DNA of 64,000 nucleotides, taken from positions 624,229-688,228 of the forward strand of contig CAVOGG010000009.1 in NCBI GenBank assembly GCA_963695175.1. Direction: 5' to 3'. Every line of letters begins with the position of its first letter. Position 1 is the first letter of the stretch. A program made the position numbers and the translations under genes. A model generated the notes under the pieces. The model did not search any database. It was not told the DNA's origin and was given only the letters and a program-made list of their open reading frames with translations. Shown piece by piece: positions 53,674 to 62,671 of the stretch. This stretch comes from Fodinibacter sp963695175 (lineage in GTDB: Bacteria > Actinomycetota > Actinomycetes > Actinomycetales > Dermatophilaceae).

Positions 53674-54360
53674 TCAGCCGGACTCCCTCAGAAGATGACG
53701 CAAGGCTTGTCCGAGCCCGTCCCGCCACGCGGAGAGCTCGTGGCCGCCGGAGTGCTCCACGTGGGCGAGGTCGAGACCCGCTGCGTCGGCACTCTCCCAG
53801 AACTCCCGGTTAGAGCGTAGGAGGTCGGGATCCTCGGCGGTGCCGGCCTGCATCCAGAGGCGAAGGCCGGTCGCTGCCTGGACCTCGGCCGCGATCTGGC
53901 TCCCGGACAGTTGTACGTGGTCGCCCGGCCACCACAGCGCGGCGGACCCGGTGGCGGCTCCGCCGAAGAGGCTCGGCCAGCGTGCGGCGACGTGTAGGGC
54001 GGCGTTGCCGCCCAGGCTGTGCCCCAGCACGACGCGTCGACTTGAGTCTGCGGTGACTGCACCAGACTGCTCGAGGAAGCGTCGGAGCGTGTCGACGAAC
54101 CTGCCAAGCAGCACTGGATCCGTCAGTGATGCCACCCGCGACGGACCGCGCGTGGTGGAGCCCTCGATCGACTCGACGTAGACCATGGTGAGCGGGCCGA
54201 TGACACCCTCCTCCTGCAGCGAACGCACCTTCCCTGGGAAACCCGCGTCGATCATGGGTCGGCCGTCGAACAGAACGGCGAGCGATGTGTCAGTTGAGAC
54301 GGGGTCGGTGGCCTGCTGCACCGAGAACACGGTTCCGTCCACGAGTGCCCGACGTTGCAT
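53674..54360 (-). CDS. Esterase of the enterochelin-esterase type
   Basis: 228 residues. Alpha/beta hydrolase of the Fes/esterase-D-like group: AVLFDGRPMIDAGFPGKV near residue 28, MVYVESIEG, nucleophile elbow RVVLGHSLGGNAALH near 110, acid in AGTAEDPDLL near 175 and His in HSGGHELSAWRDGL near 207. It lacks the N-terminal domain of true enterochelin esterases, so the substrate is uncertain. No signal peptide is seen. Confidence 0.82.
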   Translation of the reverse strand: MQRRALVDGTVFSVQQATDPVSTDTSLAVLFDGRPMIDAGFPGKVRSLQEEGVIGPLTMVYVESIEGSTTRGPSRVASLTDPVLLGRFVDTLRRFLEQSGAVTADSSRRVVLGHSLGGNAALHVAARWPSLFGGAATGSAALWWPGDHVQLSGSQIAAEVQAATGLRLWMQAGTAEDPDLLRSNREFWESADAAGLDLAHVEHSGGHELSAWRDGLGQALRHLLRESG

Positions 54361-54708
54361 CCGGTGCTCCTTTGGTGAATGAGTCCGCGACGGACCCTCC
54401 CACGTTCGTCAGCGCCAGAACACTGTCGCGCTCATCGCCGCCGCCGTCCAGACTGCCAGCCCCACTCGCGCCGATGAGACGCATCGCCGCATGCCCCCAT
54501 GTGCGGCTTCACGCAGCGGCCACGCGCGCCGACTGCCGCACGAAGGTCTCAGCTACTCGGGGACCGATCACGGCGCTTAAGCATCGCCGGATGCCTCGCA
54601 GCGAGCCTCGGCCCCCATTGGTGTCGTCGTTCATGGCGGTGCCTCTTTGTTGTGGATGTTCTGAGAGAGGGTCTGGAAACGCTCGTCACCCGGTCAACCC
54701 GTCCGGGG
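54361..54708. other. 348-bp intergenic region
   Basis: No supported gene. Overlapping open frames in both directions lack start signals or family similarity. Confidence 0.5.
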
Positions 54709-54960
54709 ATGATGTCCGCCATGTCGAACACCGAGCTATCCCATGACGCCGGGGGATGGCGCAACGCTTACAGCGACGCCTACCGCGACTTGGTGGTCGC
54801 CGCCGACAGCCTCGAACGCCTCCTCGATCACCGCCGGAAGTGTGCAGAACTGCGGGACGTTCAAGCAGGTCTTGAGCAGGAGATTCCATCGCTGGTGGAG
54901 GCGCTGCACGAGGTCAGCAGCAGGCTCTTGATTCTTTGCGACGGCGACCCGGACGAGTAG
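54709..54960 (+). CDS. Small hypothetical helical protein
   Basis: 83 residues from ATG 54709, with in-frame ATGs at 54712 and 54721 as alternatives. Entirely helical and charged (WRNAYSDAYRDLVVAADSLE, LRDVQAGLEQEIPSLVEAL), probably a short coiled-coil dimer. No family recognised. Moderately supported by composition only. Confidence 0.5.
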   Translation: MMSAMSNTELSHDAGGWRNAYSDAYRDLVVAADSLERLLDHRRKCAELRDVQAGLEQEIPSLVEALHEVSSRLLILCDGDPDE

Positions 54961-55128
54961 CACCAGACACCCGGTCCGTGTAAGCCCTGGGACCAACGTC
55001 CAGTCGCCACCTGCAGCACGCTTGCATGGCGACAACCGGGCCCAAGACGTCCGCTCATGCCGGGTTTACGAAGCGCCGGCTCGCGGCGCTGAGACGCACA
55101 CATCCCACCGCGGTGCTCGAGCAAGAGG

Positions 55129-55626
55129 TCAGGGTTCGAGCAGCAGCTCGAACTCAAGTTCGTGGTCGATCCGGACACCAGCGGCGTCACGCTCCGGAAT
55201 CGTCGGCTTGAGCTCCCTCGACACGCGCAGGGCATAGCGATGCAGCGCCCGCAGATCCATGCCAACGCGCTGATAGAACTCGATGGCGGCGATGTTGTTG
55301 TTCGTGGTCACAAGCCACACGCGGTGGCACCCGGTCGCTCGCGCCTCAGCGAAGCAGCGCTCCATCAACGTTCGCCCAACACCTCGTCGGTGTTCGCTGG
55401 TGCTGATGGCAACGACCTCGTACTCCCGGTGCCTGACGTCGACCAGAACCAGCCCAACGCGCCGACCGGCCAGCGTGGCGACGTAGCCAGGTAGGTCGGC
55501 CGCTTCGACGAGCTCACCGAGCCGCGCCACCGATGTCGACGTCCACTCCTTCACCAATGTCTCGGCCACCCAGTCGCGATCACCAGGCGCAATCCGACTC
55601 ACCAGTGGAGTGGAGTGTGACGGCAC
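55129..55626 (-). CDS. GNAT family N-acetyltransferase
   Basis: 165 residues from GTG. Single GNAT domain: YEVVAISTSEHRRGVGRTLM holds the acetyl-CoA loop (RRGVGRT) near residue 80, then AEARATGCHRVWLVTTNNN and AIEFYQRVGMDLRALHR. Substrate unknown. Intact, in contrast to many neighbours. Confidence 0.87.
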   Translation of the reverse strand: MPSHSTPLVSRIAPGDRDWVAETLVKEWTSTSVARLGELVEAADLPGYVATLAGRRVGLVLVDVRHREYEVVAISTSEHRRGVGRTLMERCFAEARATGCHRVWLVTTNNNIAAIEFYQRVGMDLRALHRYALRVSRELKPTIPERDAAGVRIDHELEFELLLEP

Positions 55627-55815
55627 GACACCATCATCCGCCGGCGGGCGACGGTCCGCTCAACCATGGGGGTCGCGCATCTGCCTCCCTCAGGGGGGAC
55701 AGGCGGCGGAGAGACGCATGCACGAGTGAGCTAGACCTCGCAGTGCGAGGCGGTCATGACTTCACGCTTTGAAGGAGCGTGCACCCATCCCCATAGGAAG
55801 GTGCGCAAGGGGGGC

Positions 55816-56990
55816 TCAAGCGGCTTGCGAAGGCGACGTTTCCGCTCGCTGTTCGATCAGCACGACCACAGCCGACACGAGCAGCAGGCACAGCAGTGCG
55901 AGCATGCCGGAGACGAGGGCGCCGATCACGGTGATGGCGCCAAGCAGCACCCCGCCCGCCAGACGCGGTAGCGCACCGGGCAGGCCAAGCGTGAGCCGAA
56001 ACAGTCCGAGTCCGACCCAGAACAGGCCAACGCCCACGCACAGCTGGGTGGCGTATCTCCAGCCGAGCGGGTCCGTCGGGTGCACCAGGGCGTGGTGCAG
56101 CCCCGCGGCGCTGAGCACGATGCCGAAGAGGATGACCCAGAACGCGTAGCCGTATGACGCGAGCCCGGCAGCCTGGGCTCGTTCGGCTGGAAGACGTCGA
56201 GGGCGGCCTCGGCGCGGGCGTCCTCGCCGACCCCGAAGTAGGCCCAGTACAGCGTCGCCGCGAGGAGGAGACTGATCGCCGCGAACGCGATCTGTTCCAG
56301 GCCGATCGCCTCCAGGCCGGTGCCGAGGCCGACGCCGATGGCCAGCACCGACTCGCCGAGCGCGATCAAGAGCATCAGCCCGTGACGTTCCACGAAGTGC
56401 CCCGGCACCAAGGTGAACGACGGGCCACCGTCATCCTCGACCTGGTTCAACGCTGTGACCGAGAACAGCCGCGGCAATCCCACGGCGACGACGAACGAGG
56501 CGAGCCACCACCAGACGAGGATGTCCTCGAAGAACAGCGCACCGACGAGCCCGAGCACGGCCCCGGCCATGTTCCAGCCGAGCAGCTGCACCACCATGCC
56601 GCGGGTGAGCCGCGCAGCCTCGGACACGTACATCCCGGCATGGACGACGACCACGACCAGGTAGCCGCAGGCGAAGACGACCCGGTCCGAGCCGTAGGCG
56701 TGCGGGATCGCCATCGCGGTGACGAACAGGCCGATCATGCCCACCAACAGCAGGAGGCGTCGTCGCGGAGTGACCGGCGGAGCCGCGTTGGTCAGCCACG
56801 CGTAGCCGCCGTACATCCACCAGCAGGATCAGCAGCAGCAGCGCCGTTCGCCCGGTGACGGCCAGCCTCCCGGCAGAACGGTGGCGGTCAGCTGGGTGAT
56901 GGTGAAGACGAAGACCAGGTCGAAGAACAGCTCCAGCGAGGTGACGTGTCCCGCGACCGGCAACCGGACGTCCCGCCGACGAACCTGCAT
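55816..56990 (-). pseudogene. ltrA: Low temperature requirement protein A (LtrA), frameshifted
   Basis: Reconstructed from ATG 56990: VTSLELFFDLVFVFTITQLT (the LtrA N-terminus) in one frame, a short second-frame piece (LAVTGRTALLLLILLV), then the main body (MYGGYAWLTNAAPP..., FVERHGLMLLIALGESVLAI) and finally the C-terminal helices (LHHALVHPTDPLGWRYATQL..., SAVVVLIEQRAE) in another frame. Shifts lie near 56880, 56830 and 56160. LtrA is a multi-helix membrane protein of unclear function. Three shifts in one gene argue for true decay. Confidence 0.85.
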
Positions 56991-57266
56991 GTCGCGCCAC
57001 CCTAGGCCGTTCGTCGCGTGGACGCACCGACGAGTTGCGCGCCCTCCTAGGAAGACGGCGCCATTTGCAGCGACCTCCTACACAGCCTGACCAGGCCCAC
57101 CGCCAATCGGTAGGTGGACTGGCGGCGTTGAGCCATATCGGAGGCCGGTCATGCGGCGATGTACGCATGGAACGCTTTGCCACAGGTGAGTGGCGGTGAC
57201 GGTGCAACCGCTGGTGCGACGATGAGGCGTGCCCCAATCACCGGCAGGCTGGAACTAGATGGGGTC

Positions 57267-57594
57267 ATGCAGACTTTGGCCCGTCGACGCCCGGTATTCC
57301 ACAGTGAAGCCGACTTCCAGTTCTCCTTTGCTCAGATCGTCCACTCGATGGACCCAGCCATCCAGTGCCGACTCGAGGTTCCAGTGGCAAAAGCCAAACG
57401 GGGAAGACGGGTACCTCGACCTGCTCTGCCGGGGTCCCAAGGGCCAAACGCCCATCGAGTTCAAGTACTTCACACGGCGCTGCAGTGGTGCGATGGATGG
57501 CAACCACCCCGCTAGGTGTCCCCGGGCGCATCGCCCTCTTACCTGTGATCGCAACGCGGCGATGAGAAGGAGGGGGGTCCGCTCGACGCGATGA
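57267..57594 (+). pseudogene. Restriction-endonuclease-fold protein remnant
   Basis: Begins LARRRPVFHSEADFQFSFAQ, then after a shift near 57395 (at an AAAA run) continues GEDGYLDLLCRGPKGQTPIE and FKYFTR. The Glu, LDLL and IEFKY elements form the E...D...ExK arrangement of PD-(D/E)xK nucleases. Only about 75 residues remain; the C-terminal part is missing. Likely a relic of an uncharacterised nuclease family member. Confidence 0.6.
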
Positions 57595-57639
57595 GTGCCG
57601 GCGCAGGCCTGAACCGGGGATGGGCGTTCCTCGACGACG

Positions 57640-57729
57640 CTATTGGCTCGTGAATTGCAGGGCGAAGTACGCGAACACCAATACCAGCACGATGACACAG
57701 GCAATTGCGATCAGCACCGATCTCAGCAT
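57640..57729 (-). CDS. 29-residue single-span membrane micro-protein
   Basis: ATG 57729 to TAG 57640, with a GGGGAGAGG site 3 nt before the start. Sequence begins MLRSVLIAIACVIVLVLVFA and ends FALQFTSQ, one transmembrane helix and almost nothing else. Size and form recall KdpF-type regulatory peptides, but there is no kdp gene here. It follows the next micro-protein gene by 50 bp in the same direction. Confidence 0.6.
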   Translation of the reverse strand: MLRSVLIAIACVIVLVLVFAYFALQFTSQ

Positions 57730-57779
57730 GGCCCTCTCCCCTGGAGCGGCCGATGCAGGCTCCCCAAGGTCCAGTCGCG

Positions 57780-57950
57780 CTAGAAGCCACTACCGTCGCC
57801 AGGCCCCCAACTACCGCCGGAGTTGCTAAATTGCTCACCGGATCGAGGGTCGTTCGGCCGATGCGCGGGATCCCCAGGGCCGCGGCGCTTCAGTGCCACA
57901 ACCATTCCGACGATCAGCGCCGGCACGATCAGGATCAACATCCACCACAT
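57780..57950 (-). CDS. 56-residue single-span membrane micro-protein
   Basis: ATG 57950 to TAG 57780, preceded by GGGAGGGAA at 7-nt spacing. Begins MWWMLILIVPALIVGMVVAL (a transmembrane helix starting at the N-terminus), then KRRGPGDPAHRPNDPRSGEQ and a Gly/Ser-rich cytoplasmic tail. Positive charges after the helix put the tail inside. Pairs with the 29-residue gene just downstream. Confidence 0.6.
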   Translation of the reverse strand: MWWMLILIVPALIVGMVVALKRRGPGDPAHRPNDPRSGEQFSNSGGSWGPGDGSGF

Positions 57951-58195
57951 GGCCGATTCCCTCCCTGGGCCGGGTCACGGCGACGACCCGTCACGAGTGT
58001 CCCGCCGCCCTGGCCGACTGTCTATGTCTGCCCAGGGCAGGCCCCGTTTCGCCCGAACGCGCGCAAGCTGACCACCGCCCTCCTGCGGCAATGAGAGGCA
58101 GCCTCACCAAGCGAGGACGGTGTCAATCGGCGTTCGAGCACGGCCTCGGGCCCGGTCCGGCCACGGTGATAGGTGGGAGCCGGACCAGACCGGGG

Positions 58196-58640
58196 TCAGT
58201 CGGCGATCTGCAGGGCCTTGACCTCATCACGCGCGGCGACGACCGCGACGCGCTGGCGGCCGACCACCTCGCGGAAGCCTGAACTGAGGTCCGCCTCGAG
58301 GGCCTTGTCGTACTCGGAGACGGCATGGTCCTCACCGGTCACGGCGGCGCCGAGGACGCTACCGGCGTCGTCACCTGTCAGAGCGTCCTTGAGGTAGATC
58401 CACCCGCGGTGCAGAGCGGCGGCGGCCGACCCGCTCTCGTCGACGTCGTCACCGTAGTCATGGCCCATTGCGACAATCTCGCGGCGGAAGCCGATGCGCT
58501 GCTCGGCCAGACGATCCATCGTGGTGGCCCACTGGGCGCGGTCGCTGGTCGCGCAGCTTCTCTGCGGCGGCCGCGAACCCGCGTTCACCGTCCTTCAACG
58601 TCTCGACGAGGTCCTTGGCAACCTTTGCGTCATCCGACAT
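58196..58640 (-). pseudogene. DUF2383 (PA2169-type) helical-bundle protein, one frameshift
   Basis: From ATG 58640 behind AAGGAGCG: AKVAKDLVETLKDGERGFAA, a shift near 58555, then RLAEQRIGFRREIVAMGHDY...ALHRGWIYLKDALTG and KALEADLSSGFREVVGRQRV. About 147 residues in a ferritin-like four-helix bundle of the DUF2383 family. Removing one base rejoins the frames exactly (KLRD|SDRAQW), so a sequencing error is possible. A SigB-like promoter precedes it. Confidence 0.78.
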
Positions 58641-59038
58641 GTGCGCTCCTTCATCCGGGTACTGGTCACGAGGTCCTACCCGTCCATGCCACTCCCAACC
58701 GCCCTCTATGTAGCATGACTCTCTGGCGCCACACGGTCGTCCCGACACGAATTCCGCTGTCACCAAACCGCGTTGTGGGCACTCCGCACCAACCGGCGAC
58801 GCGCCGCAGCGGTGCCCGCCGGAGCACTCGGATCGATGGTGTCCGAGGCCAGAGCCAGGGAACCGGAGCAGAAGGGGGCGGCGACACCGGCCGAAGTCGG
58901 CAGTGCAAACGCGCACGCGGATGCTTACGGGGGTGCGGGGCTGTTGTGTGGAGTAGAACCGGAGGATGACGGGGTGGGTGTCACAGCTGGGCGCGACCAG
59001 CCCCTTGTTGTGGCTCCTACCGTCGGTAGCCGAAGTCG
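58641..59038. other. 398-bp region without gene
   Basis: No supported coding frame. Its left end holds the promoter and ribosome binding site of the DUF2383 gene (minus strand). Confidence 0.5.
58676..58699 (-). promoter_or_regulatory. SigB/SigF-like stress promoter of DUF2383 gene
   Basis: On the minus strand GTTG, 14 bases and GGGTAG, matching the GTTT-N13-15-GGGTA pattern of actinobacterial SigB/SigF promoters. It sits about 36 bp before the ATG at 58640. Matches the expectation that DUF2383 proteins are stress-induced. Confidence 0.5.
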
Positions 59039-59402
59039 GTGGGTGTCGTACGTCAGCGGTTGACCGCGCTGGTGGCAAGGCTGCCGACGTCGCGTCTGGA
59101 CGACGTCCTGCTGGCCGCCAGCGAAGTCGTCACCAACGCGGTGCTCCACGGTGACGGGCCGGTGGTATGCCGCGTGTGGTTGGGCGGGAACGTGGTGCGC
59201 ATGGAGGTCGCCGACGACGGTGAAGGGGTTCCGCGGCTACGCGGGGACCACGTCGATGACGGTGAGGGAGGTCGGGGGCTGCGTATCGTCGACGTGCTCG
59301 CGAGCCGCTGGGGGGGTGACACCAAAGCGTCCTGGACCCGGAAAGACGGTCTGGTTCGAGTTGGGCCAAGCCGACACCGACCCGCCGGGTACGGGGGAGT
59401 AG
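59039..59402 (+). pseudogene. RsbW-like anti-sigma/HATPase protein, homopolymer frameshift
   Basis: GHKL ATPase of the RsbW type: N box LLAASEVVTNAVLHG, G1 EVADDGEGVPRL and G2 GRGLRIVDVLASRWG. After the run of seven G at about 59308-59315 the expected ending (VTPKRPGPGKTVWFELGQAD) is one frame away; with six G the protein is complete with a stop at 59402. This is either a homopolymer sequencing error or phase-variable switching. The start, GTG 59039, is tentative. RsbW-type kinases bind SigB-like sigma factors, relevant to the SigB-like promoter nearby. Confidence 0.75.
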
Positions 59403-59673
59403 GCAAGCAGGCATGGCTATGCCCTGGCCATGCTCAACTTCCGGGGCAAGAACCTGGTCTTCGTCGGCGTGCTCCAGCAGAGACGGCCGCGGAATCCGCC
59501 GCGCAGAGTCAGCAAGGGTTTGGCGATAGGCCCTGGGGGTACGTCTGGACGGTTCGAGGCCCCGCATGGGGCCTTGAACACCCTCGGCGCCAGTTGCGTC
59601 GCCGGTGCTCGAGTGCCGTTCGACCGTCGCCGCACCGGAGTTGCTGAAGACGAAACATTCCTGGGGGCATCAA

Positions 59674-59877
59674 GTGGATCTTGCGGTGGTGTGGATCTTC
59701 GCCGAGGTGCTGGTCGGCGGCACGGCACTGGGCACGCTGTTGATCCTGATCCGACCTCGCGATGACGAGGCGGCGGCGCTGTACCGCCGAGAACCTGGTC
59801 GAGTCTGGGCATGGTTCCGGGATCGACTCGTTGCCTTCCAGATGTCGTCGAAGCCCGACCCTGGCCCGCGCCAGTAG
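59674..59877 (+). CDS. Small membrane protein
   Basis: 67 residues from GTG 59674. One hydrophobic helix (VVWIFAEVLVGGTALGTLLI, residues 5-24) then a charged cytoplasmic tail (RPRDDEAAALYRREPGRVWA). Weak start signal. No family recognised; included on composition and membrane topology only. Confidence 0.45.
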   Translation: MDLAVVWIFAEVLVGGTALGTLLILIRPRDDEAAALYRREPGRVWAWFRDRLVAFQMSSKPDPGPRQ

Positions 59878-60109
59878 CGATGGCCTCCTCAGCCGATCCC
59901 ACCCTGTGGCCGGCCGGAGCAGCCAAAGGCACTGAGCGCCTCGTTCCCCTGGACGGCCTGCACCTCCGGGGGCACCGCCTGCCGAAGAGACGCAGATCAA
60001 CCCGGCGGACAAGCTTGAGAGCATCGGCCAGTGGGCGGACCGCCGGGTATCGGCCGTTGGCTGACGAGAACACTTCGTACACGCCTTGTCGTCCCGCTCC
60101 TTGGTGCGA

Positions 60110-61546
60110 TCACTGCCGTACGCCGGCCGTTACCGGTGAGGGGCTGAGTGGGGCTGCTCGATGGCGGCGCGGCAGGGGGAGGGCAGCGGCCGACGTGAGT
60201 ACGCCGCAGACCGTCAGCATCCCCCACACGCCGAGGAAGTCGTCGGCGGTGGTTGTGGGCGTGAGGGTACCTAGCAGCGCGACGGTCAGGGCCACACCGA
60301 AGGTGGCTCCGAGCTGGCGGATCGCCTGGTTGACGGCGGCGCCGGCTGCGAACTCGTCGGGCGGCAGTCCCTGCACCGCGGCGCTGGTGAGCTGCGGGAT
60401 CACCAGGGCGACCCCAAGGCCTGCCAACAGCGATGCGGGGAGCACCTGGCTGGCGTAGGCCGGGTCCTCACCCAGCCGGGTCAGCAGGAGCGCTCCGCCC
60501 GCGGCGTACACGAGGCCGCCGGGCAACAGCAGGGCGCGCTGCCCGTAGCGAGCCGCGACCCGGCCGAACACGGGCGCGAGCACCATCACCACGACCGGTC
60601 CAGGCACCATCGCCAGGCCAGCGCGCACGACGCCGTAGTTCCACACCACGAGCATGAACTGGATCAGGCCGAAGAACATGGCAGTGAACCCGATCGTGAA
60701 CGCGGCTGTTGCGATGTTCGCCCAGCGCACCGACGGCCGGGCAAAGATCATCAGATCGAGTGCCGGGTGCGGCGCCGACAGCGTTCGCCTGATGAAAGTC
60801 GCGAGCACCAGCAGCCCGCCGACCAGAGCGCCCACGGTCCGTGCAGAGAACCATCCCCACTGGTCGCTCTGCACGATGCCCAGGGCGAGCAGGGTCAGGG
60901 CGCCGGCGAGCAGCAGGATCCCCAAGGGGTCGGGAAAGGGCTCCTGCCTGGCCTCCCGGGACTCCGGGAGGAGGCGGATTCCCAGCACCAGCGCGATCGC
61001 CCCGACGGGCACGTTGGCCAAGAACACCGCGCGCCAGTCCCAGCCCTGCACCAGCAGGGCGCCCACGGTCGGCCCGATGGCGGCGGCGAGCGCGGCGATC
61101 GCGCCCCAGACGGCCACTGCGACCGGAACCCGGGCCGTGGGGAACACCGACAGCACGAGCGCGAGGGAGGCCGGTACCAGTGCAGCGGCACCCAGCGCCT
61201 GAACGACGCGGAACACCACGAGCAGACCGGCCGTCGGGGCGAACGCGCACAGCACCGACGCCAGTGTGAAGGCGACCAGGCCGAGTAGGAAGACCCGTCG
61301 GCGCCCGAACCGATCCGCCATCCGCCCCGAGGGCACCAGGGCGGCGGCAAGGGCAATGGTGTACGCCGACAGCGTCCAGGACATGGTCGTGAACGACACC
61401 GACGGGAAGCTCGAGCGGATGTCATCGAAGGCCACGAAGAGCACCTGGGCGTCGAGGAAGACCATGAAGGCTGCGAGGCGGCCGACACCCAGCACCACCC
61501 ACGGGCTGACCGGGGGGCGAGTGCTCGGCGTCGTCAGAGGCTTCAT
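60110..61546 (-). CDS. MFS drug transporter (DHA2, 14-helix type)
   Basis: 478 residues. Major facilitator of the EmrB/QacA group: first helix WVVLGVGRLAAFMVFLDAQV, motif A-like GRMADRFGRRRVFLLG near residue 74, motif C-like WGAIAALAAAIGPTVGALL near 146, about 14 hydrophobic helices in all. In the first helix the usual Asp-Thr-Thr-Ile-Val is replaced by DAQVLFVAF. Probably exports a toxic compound. It is divergent from an HxlR regulator that likely controls it. Confidence 0.92.
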   Translation of the reverse strand: MKPLTTPSTRPPVSPWVVLGVGRLAAFMVFLDAQVLFVAFDDIRSSFPSVSFTTMSWTLSAYTIALAAALVPSGRMADRFGRRRVFLLGLVAFTLASVLCAFAPTAGLLVVFRVVQALGAAALVPASLALVLSVFPTARVPVAVAVWGAIAALAAAIGPTVGALLVQGWDWRAVFLANVPVGAIALVLGIRLLPESREARQEPFPDPLGILLLAGALTLLALGIVQSDQWGWFSARTVGALVGGLLVLATFIRRTLSAPHPALDLMIFARPSVRWANIATAAFTIGFTAMFFGLIQFMLVVWNYGVVRAGLAMVPGPVVVMVLAPVFGRVAARYGQRALLLPGGLVYAAGGALLLTRLGEDPAYASQVLPASLLAGLGVALVIPQLTSAAVQGLPPDEFAAGAAVNQAIRQLGATFGVALTVALLGTLTPTTTADDFLGVWGMLTVCGVLTSAAALPLPRRHRAAPLSPSPVTAGVRQ

Positions 61547-61570
61547 GGTGGAGCAACGTAGTCGGTGAAG

Positions 61571-61605
61571 TTGAGAAAATCAACCACTTGAAACTAAAAG
61601 TCAAG
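61571..61605. promoter_or_regulatory. Putative HxlR operator pair between exporter and regulator
   Basis: Two inverted repeats in an AT-rich 76-bp gap: TTGA-N5-TCAA (61571-61583) and CTTGA-N9-TCAAG (61587-61605), left halves 17 bp apart. Centrally placed between divergent genes. Suggests regulator binding that controls both. Confidence 0.5.
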
Positions 61606-61622
61606 CGTTCTCGCCTAGCGGC

Positions 61623-62279
61623 ATGCCGAACAAGAGCTACGACCAGTACTGCGGCATCGCCGCCGCGCTCGACGTTGTGGGCGACCGCTGGACGCTGCTG
61701 ATCCTGCGGGAGCTCTCCTTCGGTCGGCGTCGCTTCACCGACCTGCGCACCGCCCTACCAGGCATTGCTTCCAACCTGCTCACTGACCGGCTGCGCGACC
61801 TGGAGCAAGCGGGCCTGGTCGAGCAGCAGGAGCTGCCGCCACCGGCGGCCCGCACGGTCTATGCCCTGACCACGGCGGGGGAACGGATCGTGCCGGTGCT
61901 GAGGGCCCTTGCCCGGTTCGGCCTGCCCCTCCTCACCGACCCCGTGGAGGGACGGGTGCGGCCACGCACCGCCGTGTACGGGGCGCTCGCACCACTGATC
62001 GACGGCCCTGGCGCCGCCGGCCGCAACCTGCTGATGCGCTTCGTCTTGGACGGCGAGGAGCTCTGGCTGCAGGTACGTGACGGTCGGCTCGAGCGACCAG
62101 ATCGAGGCGTCGAGCCAGACCTCACCTTCACGGGCTCCGCCGCCGCGCTGGTCGAGCTGTGCCGGGGCACCACGGACCTCGCGGCCCTACGCCCACGCCT
62201 TTCACTGCAGGGAAGCCAGGCAGCGCGCGAGGCCCTCACCGGGCTACTCGCCGCTACCGGCGTCCTTCCGGTCGGCTGA
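61623..62279 (+). CDS. HxlR-family regulator with C-terminal SCP2-like domain
   Basis: 218 residues. Winged-helix HxlR DNA-binding domain at the N-terminus (YCGIAAALDVVGDRWTLLIL, RRFTDLRTALPGIASNLLTD, RLRDLEQAGLVE) and a C-terminal sterol-carrier-like domain (PDLTFTGSAAALVELCRGTT). The fused form occurs in actinobacterial regulators next to transporters. Divergent from the MFS exporter. Confidence 0.9.
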   Translation: MPNKSYDQYCGIAAALDVVGDRWTLLILRELSFGRRRFTDLRTALPGIASNLLTDRLRDLEQAGLVEQQELPPPAARTVYALTTAGERIVPVLRALARFGLPLLTDPVEGRVRPRTAVYGALAPLIDGPGAAGRNLLMRFVLDGEELWLQVRDGRLERPDRGVEPDLTFTGSAAALVELCRGTTDLAALRPRLSLQGSQAAREALTGLLAATGVLPVG

Positions 62280-62671
62280 CGGTCGACGGTCGGCAATACC
62301 CGTTCGCGCACGAAGGTTTCACCCGTCAATTGGGCCTGTCTTCACCGGTCGCTGACAGGATCCCATTTGCCCCGCGTGGAGGATTAGCGATCTGAGGGGG
62401 CACCTGAGGCGACAGGCGGCTACTAGCCAATGTGCCCCTTCCGGGGCGCCCGTTTGCCGGGCTGAAAATGGGCTGTGGCCGTCTGGTGAAGTCGTGCTTC
62501 TATGCTCCGTTGAGGCCGTGTACGAGCCGGGCGTCGGATGTCGCGTGTGGGCCCTTCACTGTTGCCGCTGATTTCGAGCACGAGGATCAGATTCGTTTCC
62601 CGGTAGCGATATCCGCAGGCGACCACACCTCGAGATGAACAGGTGTGAGTTGGAATGAGGAGATGACGGCG
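62280..62671. other. Non-coding region before IS110 transposase, likely element left end
   Basis: About 390 bp without gene. IS110-group elements carry a non-coding left end that encodes the structured guide (bridge) RNA upstream of the transposase gene. If the element is of that group, its left end should lie in the right part of this stretch. No terminal inverted repeat is seen, as expected for IS110. Confidence 0.45.
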
